Notes: generated from the letters alone by a model not told the origin. Positions 54,713-63,404 are shown, numbered from the stretch's first letter. The stretch is DNA of 64,000 bases from Paenirhizobium cremeum (GCF_022884085.1 NZ_JAGGCS010000001.1:553252-617251), one strand, 5' to 3'. Program-made: numbers and translations.

Positions 54713-54975
54713 AACTCAATCTCGCGTGACGGCTGACGGTTCCGCGCAAACACCTCGTCATCGAGATCCACATCGGCGGGAAACAGTTTGAGATGCGCCA
54801 CAAGGCTGGGCCGGTCCTTGGCGAGCGCCCGCTTGGCTGCCTCCGCCGCCTCGACGCTGACCAGCACCGCCGCCGGCTTGCCATGTTTGGTGATGGTGAC
54901 GAATTCGCCGGAGGCCGCGTCATCGACCAGCCCCGACAATCCGGCCTTGGCTTCCTTCACACCGATACTGGACAT
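54709..54975 (-). CDS. Phd/YefM family antitoxin
   Basis: An 88-residue antitoxin: MSSIGVKEAKAGLSGLVDDAASGEFVTITKHGKPAAVLVS is the Phd/YefM N-terminal DNA-binding fold, and the acidic C-terminus (FPADVDLDDEVFARN) would wrap the toxin. It precedes vapC in a typical two-gene autoregulated operon. Pairing of a Phd-type antitoxin with a PIN toxin is common. Confidence 0.9.
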   Translation of the reverse strand: MSSIGVKEAKAGLSGLVDDAASGEFVTITKHGKPAAVLVSVEAAEAAKRALAKDRPSLVAHLKLFPADVDLDDEVFARNRQPSREIEF

Positions 54976-54993
54976 CGCGACACCTCACAGAGT

Positions 54994-55009
54994 GACCACC
55001 AGAGACCAC
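54994..55009 (-). promoter_or_regulatory. Candidate antitoxin operator (direct repeats)
   Basis: GACCAC occurs at 54994-54999 and again at 55004-55009, one helical turn apart, within 35 bases of the antitoxin start. ATATAC follows and could be a -10 element on the minus strand (GTATAT). Repeated boxes near the start fit toxin-antitoxin autoregulation. Confidence 0.4.
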
Positions 55010-55068
55010 AATATACGTCTTCGCACCCTGATCCACAACACCCCCACCATGCCACGAGGCCGCCACCT

Positions 55069-55314
55069 ACCACCCAGATCCGAGACCTCGATGCCCTGCC
55101 CGAGGGTGCGGTGCTGGACCAGGCCTTTCCCCATAGCGCGGTGAAGCTTGCCTATCGCAAGAAGGGCGCGCCGAAAGCGAAATCGCTGTCGATGATCTTC
55201 ATCGGCTTCAACGACGAAGCGGATGCGCTGGCTTATGCGGGGCGTTCAGGAGGCGCCCTGCCGCTGGTCACGAACCGTCCCCAAATGGGCGAACGGCTTC
55301 ACGAGTGGCGTTGA
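55069..55314 (+). pseudogene. Probable 5'-truncated gene remnant
   Basis: An open frame ends at 55314 and encodes IRDLDALPEGAVLDQAFPHS followed by a KLAYRKKGAPKAKSLSMIFIGF segment. The amino-acid make-up is protein-like, but no ATG with a ribosome-binding site begins it; only a GTG at 55111 is available, which would give 67 residues. I do not recognise the family. It lies at the right edge of the accessory stretch, just after the antitoxin promoter, and is most simply the remaining 3' part of a gene cut off by insertion or deletion. Confidence 0.4.
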
Positions 55315-55340
55315 ATCCTGCGATATCTGTCTGACGCGCG

Positions 55341-55365
55341 GGAACTTTTGTGCCGCGGCAGACTT
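55341..55365 (+). promoter_or_regulatory. EcfG (general stress sigma) promoter-like sequence
   Basis: GGAAC (55341-55345) is followed after 18 bases by TTTTT (from 55364). This fits the GGAAC-N18-19-TT pattern known for RpoE2/EcfG in Sinorhizobium and relatives, the general stress sigma factor of alphaproteobacteria. It lies about 30 bases upstream of the ATG of the small secreted protein. Confidence 0.5.
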
Positions 55366-55396
55366 TTTCCGCCACGACATTGAAGGAGGACCCAAC

Positions 55397-55714
55397 ATGT
55401 CCGCAAAATTCCTGCGCACCGCGCTCGTTTCCACGCTCGCCCTCGCCACGCTGCCGCTGGCAGTCCCGTTTGCAGCCCCTGCCTCCGCACAGGATCTGGA
55501 GCTGCGCATCGGCCCGGATGGCGTGCGTCCGATCGTCCGCGACCGTGACCGCGGCTGCAGCCCGGGCGAAGCCCGCGCCGCCGCGCTCGACGAAGGCCTG
55601 CGCCGCCCGCAGGTGGTGCGCGTCACCGAACGTTCGGTGACAGTCGAGGGATACACCCGCCGCGGTCCGGAACTCATCCGCTTCGCCAACCGCCGCGGCT
55701 GCCCGATCATCTGA
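55397..55714 (+). CDS. Small secreted protein of unknown function
   Basis: A 105-residue protein with a Sec signal peptide (MSAKFLRTALVSTLALATLPL to ASA|QDLELRIGPDG) and a mature part of about 72 residues with two Cys (GCSPGEARA and GCPII) likely joined by a disulfide. The RDRGCSPGEARAAALDEGLRRPQV portion resembles small periplasmic proteins common in rhizobia that have no known role. AAGGAGGACCCAAC precedes the ATG, and an EcfG-like promoter lies upstream. A strong terminator follows. Confidence 0.8.
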   Translation: MSAKFLRTALVSTLALATLPLAVPFAAPASAQDLELRIGPDGVRPIVRDRDRGCSPGEARAAALDEGLRRPQVVRVTERSVTVEGYTRRGPELIRFANRRGCPII

Positions 55715-55733
55715 TCGGCATCGCCTGCATGCA

Positions 55734-55764
55734 AAAAGCCGCCGGACAGACCGGCGGCTTTTTT
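55734..55764. terminator. Bidirectional terminator between the secreted protein and clpP
   Basis: AAAAGCCGCCGG (55734-55745) pairs perfectly with CCGGCGGCTTTT (55751-55762) around ACAGA, with T-runs on both strands. It serves both convergent genes. Confidence 0.9.
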
Positions 55765-55786
55765 GTGTCTTGATGCGAAGAGCCGA

Positions 55787-56371
55787 TCAGCCGATATCGG
55801 ACTGGCTCTCGATGATCTTGCCGACCAAGCCGTAGTCCTTGGCTTCGTCAGCGGAGAGCCAGTAGTCGCGGTCGGTATCCTTGGCGATCTTCTCGACCGG
55901 TTGGCCGGTCGCCTTGGCGAAGATCTTGTTCAACCGCTCGTTCATGCGGATGATCTCGCGGGCCTGGATCTCGATATCGGATGCCATGCCACGGGTACCG
56001 CCTGACGGTTGATGCAGCAGGAAGCGGGTGTTCGGCAGGCAGAGGCGGCGCTCCTTCGGAACGCCCACATAGATCAGCGCGCCGGCGGAAGCGACCCAAC
56101 CGGTACCGATGATCCAGACCTTCGGCTTGATGAACTTGATCATGTCATGGATGGAATCGCCCGACTCCACGTGGCCGCCCGGCGAATTGACGTAGACACG
56201 GATGTCGTCGTCCGAGGCTGCCGCGAGCGCCACGAGCTGTGTGCAGACCTTCTGCGCCAGTTCTTGGGTGATCCCGCCATAGATGAAGATCGAACGCGAC
56301 TTGAAAAGATTCGCTTCCGTTTCCTTGCCGAGCGGCAGTTCCTTGCTCTTGTCGTCTTCGTCTTCGTTCAT
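55787..56371 (-). CDS. clpP: ClpP-family ATP-dependent protease subunit (secondary type)
   Basis: About 194 residues with a charged N-terminus ([25 protein letters not shown]) and the ClpP catalytic triad: Ser in [11 protein letters not shown], His in FLLHQPSGG and Asp in KDTDRDYW. The N-terminal [15 protein letters not shown] and [17 protein letters not shown] match a second, ClpP-like clade found in rhizobia. It has no clpX beside it, unlike the housekeeping clpP, so it is probably an accessory peptidase ring subunit. The start at 56371 has GTGGAG nine bases upstream; in-frame starts up to 56449 are possible. Confidence 0.85.
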   Translation of the reverse strand: MNEDEDDKSKELPLGKETEANLFKSRSIFIYGGITQELAQKVCTQLVALAAASDDDIRVYVNSPGGHVESGDSIHDMIKFIKPKVWIIGTGWVASAGALIYVGVPKERRLCLPNTRFLLHQPSGGTRGMASDIEIQAREIIRMNERLNKIFAKATGQPVEKIAKDTDRDYWLSADEAKDYGLVGKIIESQSDIG

Positions 56372-56542
56372 CCGGATCATCTCCACTTGGGCTTCGTTCT
56401 CCCGCACATAGTGCGACTCATGTCCTAAAACAATGCGGGAAAAAGACAAGGCACGGAACCGGTGAACAGCCCGTTAGCGGCGCATCCCACAGGCTTCGCA
56501 GGAAACCGCGTTCAGAACGTCTGCCCCCGCCGCAGTCTGGCC

Positions 56543-56974
56543 CTAGCGCGAAATCCGCGTCGACAGGATGATCGAGGACAGTGTCCGTTCCACGCCCGCG
56601 AGTTCGCCGATGCGGTCGATCAGCCGGTCGAGCTCGGCGATGGAAGGCGCCGCAATGATGGCGATCAGGTCGTAGGGACCGTTAACCGAATGCAGCGCCG
56701 TCACCTCGCGGATCGCCGCAAGCTCGCTGGTGACGGCCGAAAGCGACTTCGGCGCAATGGTAATCAGCACATGCGCCCGGATCAGGTCCCTGACATAGCT
56801 GTCGGACAGCCTGACGCCATAACCGGTGATGACCTGGCCTTCCTCCAGCCGCTCCAGCCGGGCCTGGACCGTGGTGCGCGAAAGCCCAAGCCGTCGGGCA
56901 AGGGTGGCGACGGGCATGCGGGCATTCTCGCCGAGCAGGGAGATCAGTTCGCGGTCCTTGTCAGTCAGTTGCAT
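56543..56974 (-). CDS. Lrp/AsnC family transcriptional regulator
   Basis: A 143-residue regulator with an N-terminal helix-turn-helix (DRELISLLGENARMPVATLARRLGLSRTTVQARLERLEE) and a C-terminal RAM effector domain (VRDLIRAHVLITIAPKSL and ALHSVNGPYDLIAIIAAP). It is divergent from a saccharopine-dehydrogenase-family gene 124 bases away, its likely target; Lrp-type regulators usually sense amino acids. Confidence 0.92.
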   Translation of the reverse strand: MQLTDKDRELISLLGENARMPVATLARRLGLSRTTVQARLERLEEGQVITGYGVRLSDSYVRDLIRAHVLITIAPKSLSAVTSELAAIREVTALHSVNGPYDLIAIIAAPSIAELDRLIDRIGELAGVERTLSSIILSTRISR

Positions 56975-57098
56975 TGTGACAAATCCATTCGGCAATTAGA
57001 TCAATTTTATACCACGAATAGCGCTTTCCGCCACTATGAATCGACCAGACACCACGGCATCCTGTCCATATCTGACGAATTTCAAGAGGGGTCATGCA

Positions 57099-58202
57099 AT
57101 GAAAGACATCGTGGTCATGGGAGCGGGCAAGATCGGTGGCGCGATCGCCCTGATGCTGGCGGAAAGCGGCGATTACCGCGTCACCGTGGCAGACAGGAGC
57201 GAGGCGCAACTGGCCGCCGTCGAGGCCCATCCGGCGATCGCGACCGCCGTCGTCGACATTGCCGACGCCGCCGCGCTCGACGCGCTGCTCAAGGGCCGTT
57301 TCGCCGTTCTCTCGGCCGCCCCGTTCCACCTGACGGGTGCGATTGCCGAGGCCGCCGCCCGCACCGGCACGCATTATCTCGACCTCACCGAAGACGTCGC
57401 CACGACCCGCAAGGTGGAAGCCCTGTCGGCCGGCGCAGAAAGCGCCTTCATTCCCCAGTGCGGGCTTGCTCCGGGCTTCATCTCCATCGTCGCCCATGAT
57501 CTGGCAAAGAACTTCGACAGCCTCGACAGCGTGCGCATGCGCGTCGGCGCGCTGCCGCAATACCCGTCCAACGCCCTCAACTACAATCTGACCTGGAGCA
57601 CCGACGGCCTCATCAACGAGTATATCGAGCCCTGTGAAGCCATCGTCGAGGGCCGCCTCGTCACCGTTCCGGCCATGGAGGAACGCGAGGAGTTCTCCCT
57701 CGATGGCGTGACCTACGAGGCCTTCAACACGTCGGGCGGCCTCGGCACGCTCTGCAAGACGCTGGAAGGCCGGGTGCGCACGATGAACTACCGCACCATC
57801 CGCTATCCGGGCCACCAGGCCATCGTCAAAGCGCTTCTGAACGACCTGAACCTCCGGAACCGCCGCGACATCCTGAAGGACCTGTTCGAAAACGCCCTTC
57901 CCGCCACCATGCAGGACGTCGTGGTGATTTTCGTCACCGTCTGCGGCACGAAGGACGGCCGGTTCATGCAGGAAACCTATGCCAACAAGGTCTATGCAGG
58001 CATTGTCGGCGGTCGCCGGATGAGCGCCATCCAGATCACCACCGCCGCCGGCATCTGCACGGTTCTCGACCTGCTCGCCGAAGGCAAGCTGCCGGCCAAG
58101 GGCTTCGTCCGCCAGGAAGAGATCGCCCTCTCCGATTTCCTCGCAAACCGCTTCGGCCACGTCTACGACCCGGAAGCAACGAAACTCGCTCGGGTCGGCT
58201 GA
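57099..58202 (+). CDS. Saccharopine dehydrogenase family protein
   Basis: A 367-residue NAD(P)-dependent oxidoreductase with Rossmann motif VVMGAGKIGGAIALMLAESG and a C-terminal catalytic domain (QCGLAPGFISIVAHDLAKNF, FNTSGGLGTLCKTLEGRV). It is close to the lysine-degradation-type saccharopine dehydrogenase (glutamate-forming). It differs from the carboxyspermidine dehydrogenase at 51948. The paired Lrp regulator suggests induction by an amino acid, perhaps lysine. AGAGGGGTCATGCA precedes the ATG. Confidence 0.88.
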   Translation: MKDIVVMGAGKIGGAIALMLAESGDYRVTVADRSEAQLAAVEAHPAIATAVVDIADAAALDALLKGRFAVLSAAPFHLTGAIAEAAARTGTHYLDLTEDVATTRKVEALSAGAESAFIPQCGLAPGFISIVAHDLAKNFDSLDSVRMRVGALPQYPSNALNYNLTWSTDGLINEYIEPCEAIVEGRLVTVPAMEEREEFSLDGVTYEAFNTSGGLGTLCKTLEGRVRTMNYRTIRYPGHQAIVKALLNDLNLRNRRDILKDLFENALPATMQDVVVIFVTVCGTKDGRFMQETYANKVYAGIVGGRRMSAIQITTAAGICTVLDLLAEGKLPAKGFVRQEEIALSDFLANRFGHVYDPEATKLARVG

Positions 58203-58213
58203 TCGGCTCATCC

Positions 58214-58246
58214 TGCAATCCCCGCGCCCATGGCGCCGGGATTGCA
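58214..58246 (+). terminator. Long hairpin after the saccharopine dehydrogenase gene
   Basis: TGCAATCCC (58214-58222) pairs with GGGATTGCA (58238-58246), and the interior GCGCC/GGCGC extends the stem. It begins 12 bases after the stop codon and has only a weak downstream T content. A second inverted repeat, GGGGCGGAG (58297-58305) with CTCCGCCCC (58326-58334), follows before the convergent gene. Confidence 0.5.
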
Positions 58247-58352
58247 AACGCACTCACCTTGACTGCGGGGAGAGGGCGGGCTGAGAAGCCCGTGATGGGG
58301 CGGAGCAACCGGCGTGAAGACCGGCCTCCGCCCCCCCTTTGTTGTCTATGCT

Positions 58353-59522
58353 CTAGAAGATCCGGTCGACCGGCTGGCCAAGCGCCATGGCACCCGCATA
58401 GCGGGCCTGCGGTCCGGACTGCAACGGATGGAACCGCGCGCCCTGCACATCGCGGAAACGCCGCTCCAGCCCGTTTGCCCTGTAGAAGGATGCCCCGCCG
58501 GCAAGCTCCATCGCAAGCTCCGTCGCCCTGATCGCGTATTGCGCCACCAGCGAGCGGCCGATCATGATCTCGTTCACCGTATCGGCGGACGGCGCGTTTC
58601 GCTCCACCACATCCAGCATGAAACGATGTGCGATCTGCGCGGCCCGCAGCGCCGTGTCGACCTGGCCGGCGAGTTCGGTCACGCAATCGCTCGGCGGCCG
58701 TTTCCGCGCCATGTCCATCGCGATATCCCGCGCGCTTTCGGCCACGCCGAGATAAACGGCATAGATCAGCGGAAAGGCGATGGTCGAGATGATCTGGAAG
58801 ACCGGATGCCACTCGCCCGCCTTGCGGGAAAACGCGACATTGGCATCGGGAATGAACAGGTTCTCGATGGAGACGTCGTTCGATCCCGTGCCGCGCATGC
58901 CGAGGCTGCGCCATGTGTTGTCGATCCGGACTTCCGGCGCCTTCATCGGCGCGCCGAAATGGATGACGGACCGCGACCCGTCCTCCGCCTCGTGGATCGC
59001 CCCGGTCATCAGCACCGCACCCGCCTCGGCGCCGGATGTGAAGACCTTGCGCGCCGTGACACGGTATCCGCCCTCGACCCGTTCGGCCCGGCCGGACCCG
59101 CCGATCCAGTCGGACCCGCCGCTGGACAGAAGGATCAGGCGTTCCGCCGCGACCCGCCGCAGAAGCGGCTCGACCACGGACACCTTCTGATGACGCCAGC
59201 GCCATGCCGGGATCGCCACCTGATGGGTATGCATGGAAAAGGCGAGCGCCGTCGAACCGCAGGCATGCGCAAGAATGCGCAGCATATCCGCAAGTTCCCG
59301 GACCTCGGCTCCACGCCCGCCGAGTTCGACCGGCACGCCGGCCTCGACCAGCCCTGCCTCCTTGAGGAGAGCGTAATTCTCGCTGACGAAGCGGTCGTTT
59401 TCATCATGTGAGGCCGCGCGTTCCGCCAGAACAGGCGCAAGGCGCCGTGCGATCTCGGTAATGCTCATTTCGGTGTCGGTGCCGGCGTCCCTCGCCGACA
59501 CCGTTTCAGCCATGCCGTGCAT
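58353..59522 (-). CDS. Acyl-CoA dehydrogenase-like flavoprotein
   Basis: A 389-residue acyl-CoA dehydrogenase-fold protein: an N-terminal helical domain, a central beta domain (TGSNDVSIENLFIP) and a C-terminal four-helix bundle. The SMHTHQVAI and GGGSDWIGGSGRAERV-like segments and the absence of a clear catalytic Glu in the usual place resemble the group of flavin-dependent monooxygenases (DszC/SfnC-like) as well as dehydrogenases. AGGAGGAAAGAGAC is a very strong site before the ATG. A divergent HxlR regulator lies 179 bases away and probably controls it. Confidence 0.8.
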   Translation of the reverse strand: MHGMAETVSARDAGTDTEMSITEIARRLAPVLAERAASHDENDRFVSENYALLKEAGLVEAGVPVELGGRGAEVRELADMLRILAHACGSTALAFSMHTHQVAIPAWRWRHQKVSVVEPLLRRVAAERLILLSSGGSDWIGGSGRAERVEGGYRVTARKVFTSGAEAGAVLMTGAIHEAEDGSRSVIHFGAPMKAPEVRIDNTWRSLGMRGTGSNDVSIENLFIPDANVAFSRKAGEWHPVFQIISTIAFPLIYAVYLGVAESARDIAMDMARKRPPSDCVTELAGQVDTALRAAQIAHRFMLDVVERNAPSADTVNEIMIGRSLVAQYAIRATELAMELAGGASFYRANGLERRFRDVQGARFHPLQSGPQARYAGAMALGQPVDRIF

Positions 59523-59701
59523 GTCTCTTTCCTCCTATTGACTTGCAACGATGAGGAGTCTGCGCGCCTTGCCGGGTTATATCCAGTTCAGGAAATGTAC
59601 CTCGTCAATTTTCCGGCCAAGCCCCATGAAAGCGCGGATGATTGGCAGCCGCGCCGTTTTTGACTATTGTGACCGATGGCACAGCCACAGGAGGATCCCA
59701 C

Positions 59702-60394
59702 ATGCAGGACTATGGTGGGTATGGGCAGTTCTGCCCGGTGTCGATGGCGTCGGAAATTCTCTGCTCCCGCTGGACAACGCTTGTCGTCCGCGAGCTTCTG
59801 TGCGGCTCAACGCGCTTCAACGAACTGCGCAAGGGCGTGCCGAAAATGTCCCCGACCCTGCTCTCCAAGCGCCTGAAGGAGTTGGAACAGGCCGGCGTCA
59901 TCGTGATCGACCGCCTGCAGAACGGCACCACCGAATACCGCCTCTCGGCATCGGGCGAGGAACTGCGCCCCCTCATCATGGGGCTCGGCATATGGGCGCA
60001 GCGATGGATCGAATCCCGGCTCTCGCTGAAGAACCTCGACCCCTCGCTTTTGATGTGGGACATGCGCCGCAATCTGGACCTCAGCCACCTGCCCCGCCGG
60101 CGCTGTACGATACAGTTTCTGTACCCGGAACTTTCAGCCACCCAGAAAAGCTGGTGGCTGCTGATCGACAACGGCACGACCGACGTCTGCAACTTCGACC
60201 CGGGCTACGAACTCGACCTGCTCGTGAAAAGCTCTCTTCGCTCCATGACAGCCATCTGGATGGGTCTGACCACCGTTCGCCGGGAAACAGAGAATGGCGA
60301 CCTCAGCATCGAGGGCGACCCTTCCCTAGCCCGCAACATGCAGGACTGGCTCGGCCTCAGCAAATTCGCCCCGGTTGCGCGGATGGTACAATAG
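59702..60394 (+). CDS. HxlR family regulator with SCP2-like C-terminal domain
   Basis: A 230-residue protein. Residues 1-105 are an HxlR winged helix (QFCPVSMASEILCSRWTTLVVRELLCGSTRFNELRKGVPKMSPTLLSKRLKELEQAG). The remaining 125 residues resemble a sterol-carrier-2-type domain (KSWWLLIDNGTTDVCNFDPGYELDLLV, then LSIEGDPSLARNMQDWL), which could bind a hydrophobic ligand. CAGGAGGATCCCAC precedes the ATG. It is divergent from the acyl-CoA dehydrogenase-like gene, a typical regulator-enzyme pair. Confidence 0.88.
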   Translation: MQDYGGYGQFCPVSMASEILCSRWTTLVVRELLCGSTRFNELRKGVPKMSPTLLSKRLKELEQAGVIVIDRLQNGTTEYRLSASGEELRPLIMGLGIWAQRWIESRLSLKNLDPSLLMWDMRRNLDLSHLPRRRCTIQFLYPELSATQKSWWLLIDNGTTDVCNFDPGYELDLLVKSSLRSMTAIWMGLTTVRRETENGDLSIEGDPSLARNMQDWLGLSKFAPVARMVQ

Positions 60395-60427
60395 GTTCGC
60401 CCCACTTGCTTCCCATAAGAAGAGAAA

Positions 60428-60453
60428 ACCCGCCGGCCTTTCAGCCGACGGGT
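60428..60453 (-). terminator. Terminator of the FAD/GcvT oxidoreductase gene
   Basis: ACCCGCCGGC (60428-60437) pairs with GCCGACGGGT (60444-60453), with one mismatch, around CTTTCA. On the minus strand it is followed by TTTTCTCTTCTT. It may serve both converging genes. Confidence 0.6.
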
Positions 60454-60492
60454 CATAAATGCATTCCGCCTTTGCAATCCGACCCTTGAGCC

Positions 60493-63060
60493 TTAGCTGC
60501 GCGGCTTGAGGTTTTCGGGGTCGTAGAGCGGCTTGTAGCCGACGGCAACGACTTCGACCGGGTAGGTCTCGCAGAAATATTCGACATTCAGCTTGCGGCC
60601 GACCTGGCAGTATTCCTGCGGCAGGTAGGCGAGCGCGATGTTCTTGCCGATTGTCGGGCCGTAGGCGACCGAGGTCGTGTAGGAGATGCGGCCCAAGCTG
60701 TCGACCAGCGTCTTGCCCGTTGCCGGATCGATGACCGGCATTGCGCCGACCGGATAACGCTTCACGCCGTTGGCATCGGTGTTTTCCGTCATCACCAGCG
60801 TGCAGAGCATGGCCGGCTGCTGTTCGCGGGCCTTGTACTCCAGATGCTTGGCCTTGCCGCGGAAATCGGCTTCCTTGACCTTCGGACGGGCGAGATCGGC
60901 TTCGATCAGGTTGTACTGGGTCGTGAGGTCCGCGTTCTGCAAGCGCAGGCTCTTTTCCATGCGGCGGGAGTTCGCATAGGTCTCGACGCCGACAGCCATC
61001 GCGCCGGTGGCGCGCAGAGCGTCCCAGACGGCAAGGCCGTCCTCGTACTTCATGTGCAGTTCCCAGCCCTGCTCGCCGACATAGGAAATGCGGAAGGCAG
61101 TCACCGTCTTGCCGGCGATCTCGATCGGCTTGATCGCGGCGAATGCGAAATTCTCGACATCGAGGCCAGCCGGATCGGCAACCACCTTCTTCAGCGTTTC
61201 ACGCGCATTCGGACCCCAGATGCCGATGGTCGTGTATTTCTCCGACACATCGGTAACGGTGACGTCGAAGCCCTTGTCCTCGGCGACGCGCTTTACATAA
61301 TGGAAATCGCGCGGGCCGGCGTCGGCGCCGTCGATGACACGGCAGCGATCGGCCATGCGGATGACGGTAAGGTCGGCGCGGACATTGCCCTCGTCGTCGA
61401 GGAAATGGGTGTAGATACCCTTGCCGATATTGGCGTCACCGCCGATCTTCGCGGCGCAGAGCCACTCCATCAGTTCCACATGATCCGGTCCCTCGACGTC
61501 GAACATGTAGAAATGCGAGAGGTTGATGATGCCGACATCCTCGCTCATGGCGAGATGTTCGGCGTTCGAAACGCGCCAGAAGTGACGGTTGTCCCACTCC
61601 GCCTCGCGCACCGGCACCTTGTCGCCGTACTTCTCCAGGAGATGCTCGTTGGCCTTGTAGCCATGGGCGCGTTCCCAGCCGCCGAGTTCCATGAAATAGC
61701 CGCCAAGCTCGACTTCGCGCTCGTAGAAGGGCGAGCGTTTGATGTTGCGGCCGGTGGCATAGGGTTCGCGCGGGTGAACGGCGGGGAAATAGATCTTGCA
61801 GGCAGCCTCGGAGCAACGGCCGAGGATGAAGTCTTCCTGCATCTGATGCGGATAGAACCGGGCGAAATCGATCGAGGAATGGTCGACTTCGGTGCGCCCA
61901 TCGGTGATCCAGTCTGCCAGCAGCTTGCCGTAGCCCGGAGCGTCCTTGACCCAGATGCCGACGCAGTACCAGAGGCCGCGCACCTTCTGGCTCTCGCCGC
62001 AGGATGCACCGCCGGCGGCCGATACCTGCAGCAGGCCGTTGAACGAGTGGCTCTCGTTGTAGCCGAGTTCGCCGAGGATCGGCGTAAGCTCGATCGCCCG
62101 CTCCAGGCCTTCCATCAGGCCGTCGGCCTCGAGATCGAGGTCGCGCTGCGAGGGCGACAGGCGCGCCTGCTCCTTTTCGAGCAAATCGCGCGGATGGCAC
62201 ATGCGCGGGTTTTCGGGGTTGTAGTAGCCCCATTCGAGCTGGCCGCCCTCGGTGGTCTTCGGGTCGCCGGTGTCGCGCATATAGGCGGAGTTGCCCTGGT
62301 CGCGCAGCAGCGGATAGCCGATCTCCTTGCCGGTGCCCTCGAACTCGTTGAAGGGACCGAAGAAGGTGAGCGCGTGGTCGACCGGCATGACCGGCAGGTC
62401 TTCGCCCACCATGCCCGCGATCAGGCGGCCCCACAGGCCGGCGCAGACGATGACGTGATCCGCCATGATCGTGCCGCGATGGGTGACGACACCCTTGACG
62501 CGGCCGTTCTCGACGATCAGCGATTTTGCCGGCGTATTGCCGAACATCTGCAGCTTGCCGGATTTTTCGGCGGCGTCGACCAGCTTGCCGGCAACCGTCT
62601 GCGAACGCGGAATGACGAGGCCTGCGTCCGGGTCCCAGAGACCGCCCGCGACCACCTCTTCTTCGACGAGCGGGAACTTCTCCTTGACTTCCTTGGCGCT
62701 AATCAGGCTGGCGCGCGTGCCGAAGGCCTTGCCGGAGGTCACCTTGCGCTTGACTTCCTCCATCCATGTGTCGTCGCCGGCACGAACGACTTCGATGCCG
62801 CCGATGCGGGCGTAGTGACCCATCTTCTCGTAGAATTCGAGCGAGTATAGCGAGGTCCAGACCGACAGGAAGTCATGGCTGGTCATGAAACAGAAGTCGG
62901 AGGCATGCGCCGTCGAACCGATATCGGTCGGAATGCCCGACTTGTCGATGCCGACGATGTCGTCCCAGCCGCGTTCGATAAGGTGATGCGCGACGGAGGC
63001 GCCCACGATACCGCCCAGCCCGATGATGACGACTTTAGCCTTTGTCGGAAACTCTGCCAT
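60493..63060 (-). CDS. FAD-dependent dimethylglycine/sarcosine dehydrogenase-like protein with GcvT domain
   Basis: An 855-residue fusion. Residues 1-370 are a DAO-type FAD oxidoreductase (VVIIGLGGIVGASVAHHL dinucleotide-binding motif); a short FAO_M linker follows (about 395-430), then a glycine-cleavage T-protein/aminomethyltransferase domain (about 440-720, NLSHFYMFDVEGPDHVE and SYVGEQGWELH) and a GCV_T C-terminal barrel. Such proteins demethylate dimethylglycine, sarcosine or related N-methyl compounds and pass the methyl carbon to tetrahydrofolate. The exact substrate cannot be told. The ribosome-binding site is weak (GGTTTGTTCCT before the ATG). Confidence 0.88.
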   Translation of the reverse strand: MAEFPTKAKVVIIGLGGIVGASVAHHLIERGWDDIVGIDKSGIPTDIGSTAHASDFCFMTSHDFLSVWTSLYSLEFYEKMGHYARIGGIEVVRAGDDTWMEEVKRKVTSGKAFGTRASLISAKEVKEKFPLVEEEVVAGGLWDPDAGLVIPRSQTVAGKLVDAAEKSGKLQMFGNTPAKSLIVENGRVKGVVTHRGTIMADHVIVCAGLWGRLIAGMVGEDLPVMPVDHALTFFGPFNEFEGTGKEIGYPLLRDQGNSAYMRDTGDPKTTEGGQLEWGYYNPENPRMCHPRDLLEKEQARLSPSQRDLDLEADGLMEGLERAIELTPILGELGYNESHSFNGLLQVSAAGGASCGESQKVRGLWYCVGIWVKDAPGYGKLLADWITDGRTEVDHSSIDFARFYPHQMQEDFILGRCSEAACKIYFPAVHPREPYATGRNIKRSPFYEREVELGGYFMELGGWERAHGYKANEHLLEKYGDKVPVREAEWDNRHFWRVSNAEHLAMSEDVGIINLSHFYMFDVEGPDHVELMEWLCAAKIGGDANIGKGIYTHFLDDEGNVRADLTVIRMADRCRVIDGADAGPRDFHYVKRVAEDKGFDVTVTDVSEKYTTIGIWGPNARETLKKVVADPAGLDVENFAFAAIKPIEIAGKTVTAFRISYVGEQGWELHMKYEDGLAVWDALRATGAMAVGVETYANSRRMEKSLRLQNADLTTQYNLIEADLARPKVKEADFRGKAKHLEYKAREQQPAMLCTLVMTENTDANGVKRYPVGAMPVIDPATGKTLVDSLGRISYTTSVAYGPTIGKNIALAYLPQEYCQVGRKLNVEYFCETYPVEVVAVGYKPLYDPENLKPRS

Positions 63061-63404
63061 AGGAACAAACCCTGATTGATGATTTGCGCCGATCTTAGGG
63101 TTTCCGGAAGCGTCATCGCGTCCTTAATGCGACATTCTACAAATACTGCACGACCAGTTTCCGACGCCCAATCGGTCAAGCTGCGGCAGAGAAGCCCACC
63201 CGGCTGTCGGAAGATCGATGGACCTCTGGAAGAAGGGGTATCGAACGCCTGTTGCCGCGAGCCTCCTAGCGTCTTTTTCGCCGTATGATCCGCAGGAGTT
63301 GAAACCGGCGGATCAAGGAATTGCCGAAGCGGGATGCGGAGCGGAGGATGGTATTGCATCCCCTGCTCCGGTCCTGCATCTCACCGGCCAGCCGGATCGG
63401 CGGA
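63061..63404. other. Intergenic region upstream of the FAD/GcvT gene
   Basis: This 344-base stretch lies between the avidin-like gene's end and the FAD/GcvT gene's start. It probably holds the latter's promoter; TAGAAT at 63126-63131 region on the minus strand is a possible -10 but has no good -35. Short reading frames here lack ribosome-binding sites and I support none. Confidence 0.35.

Noticed and set aside
55036-55144. Short plus-strand frame beginning MPRGRHLPPRSE
   Set aside because: It has no ribosome-binding site and overlaps the remnant frame, whose amino-acid composition is more protein-like.
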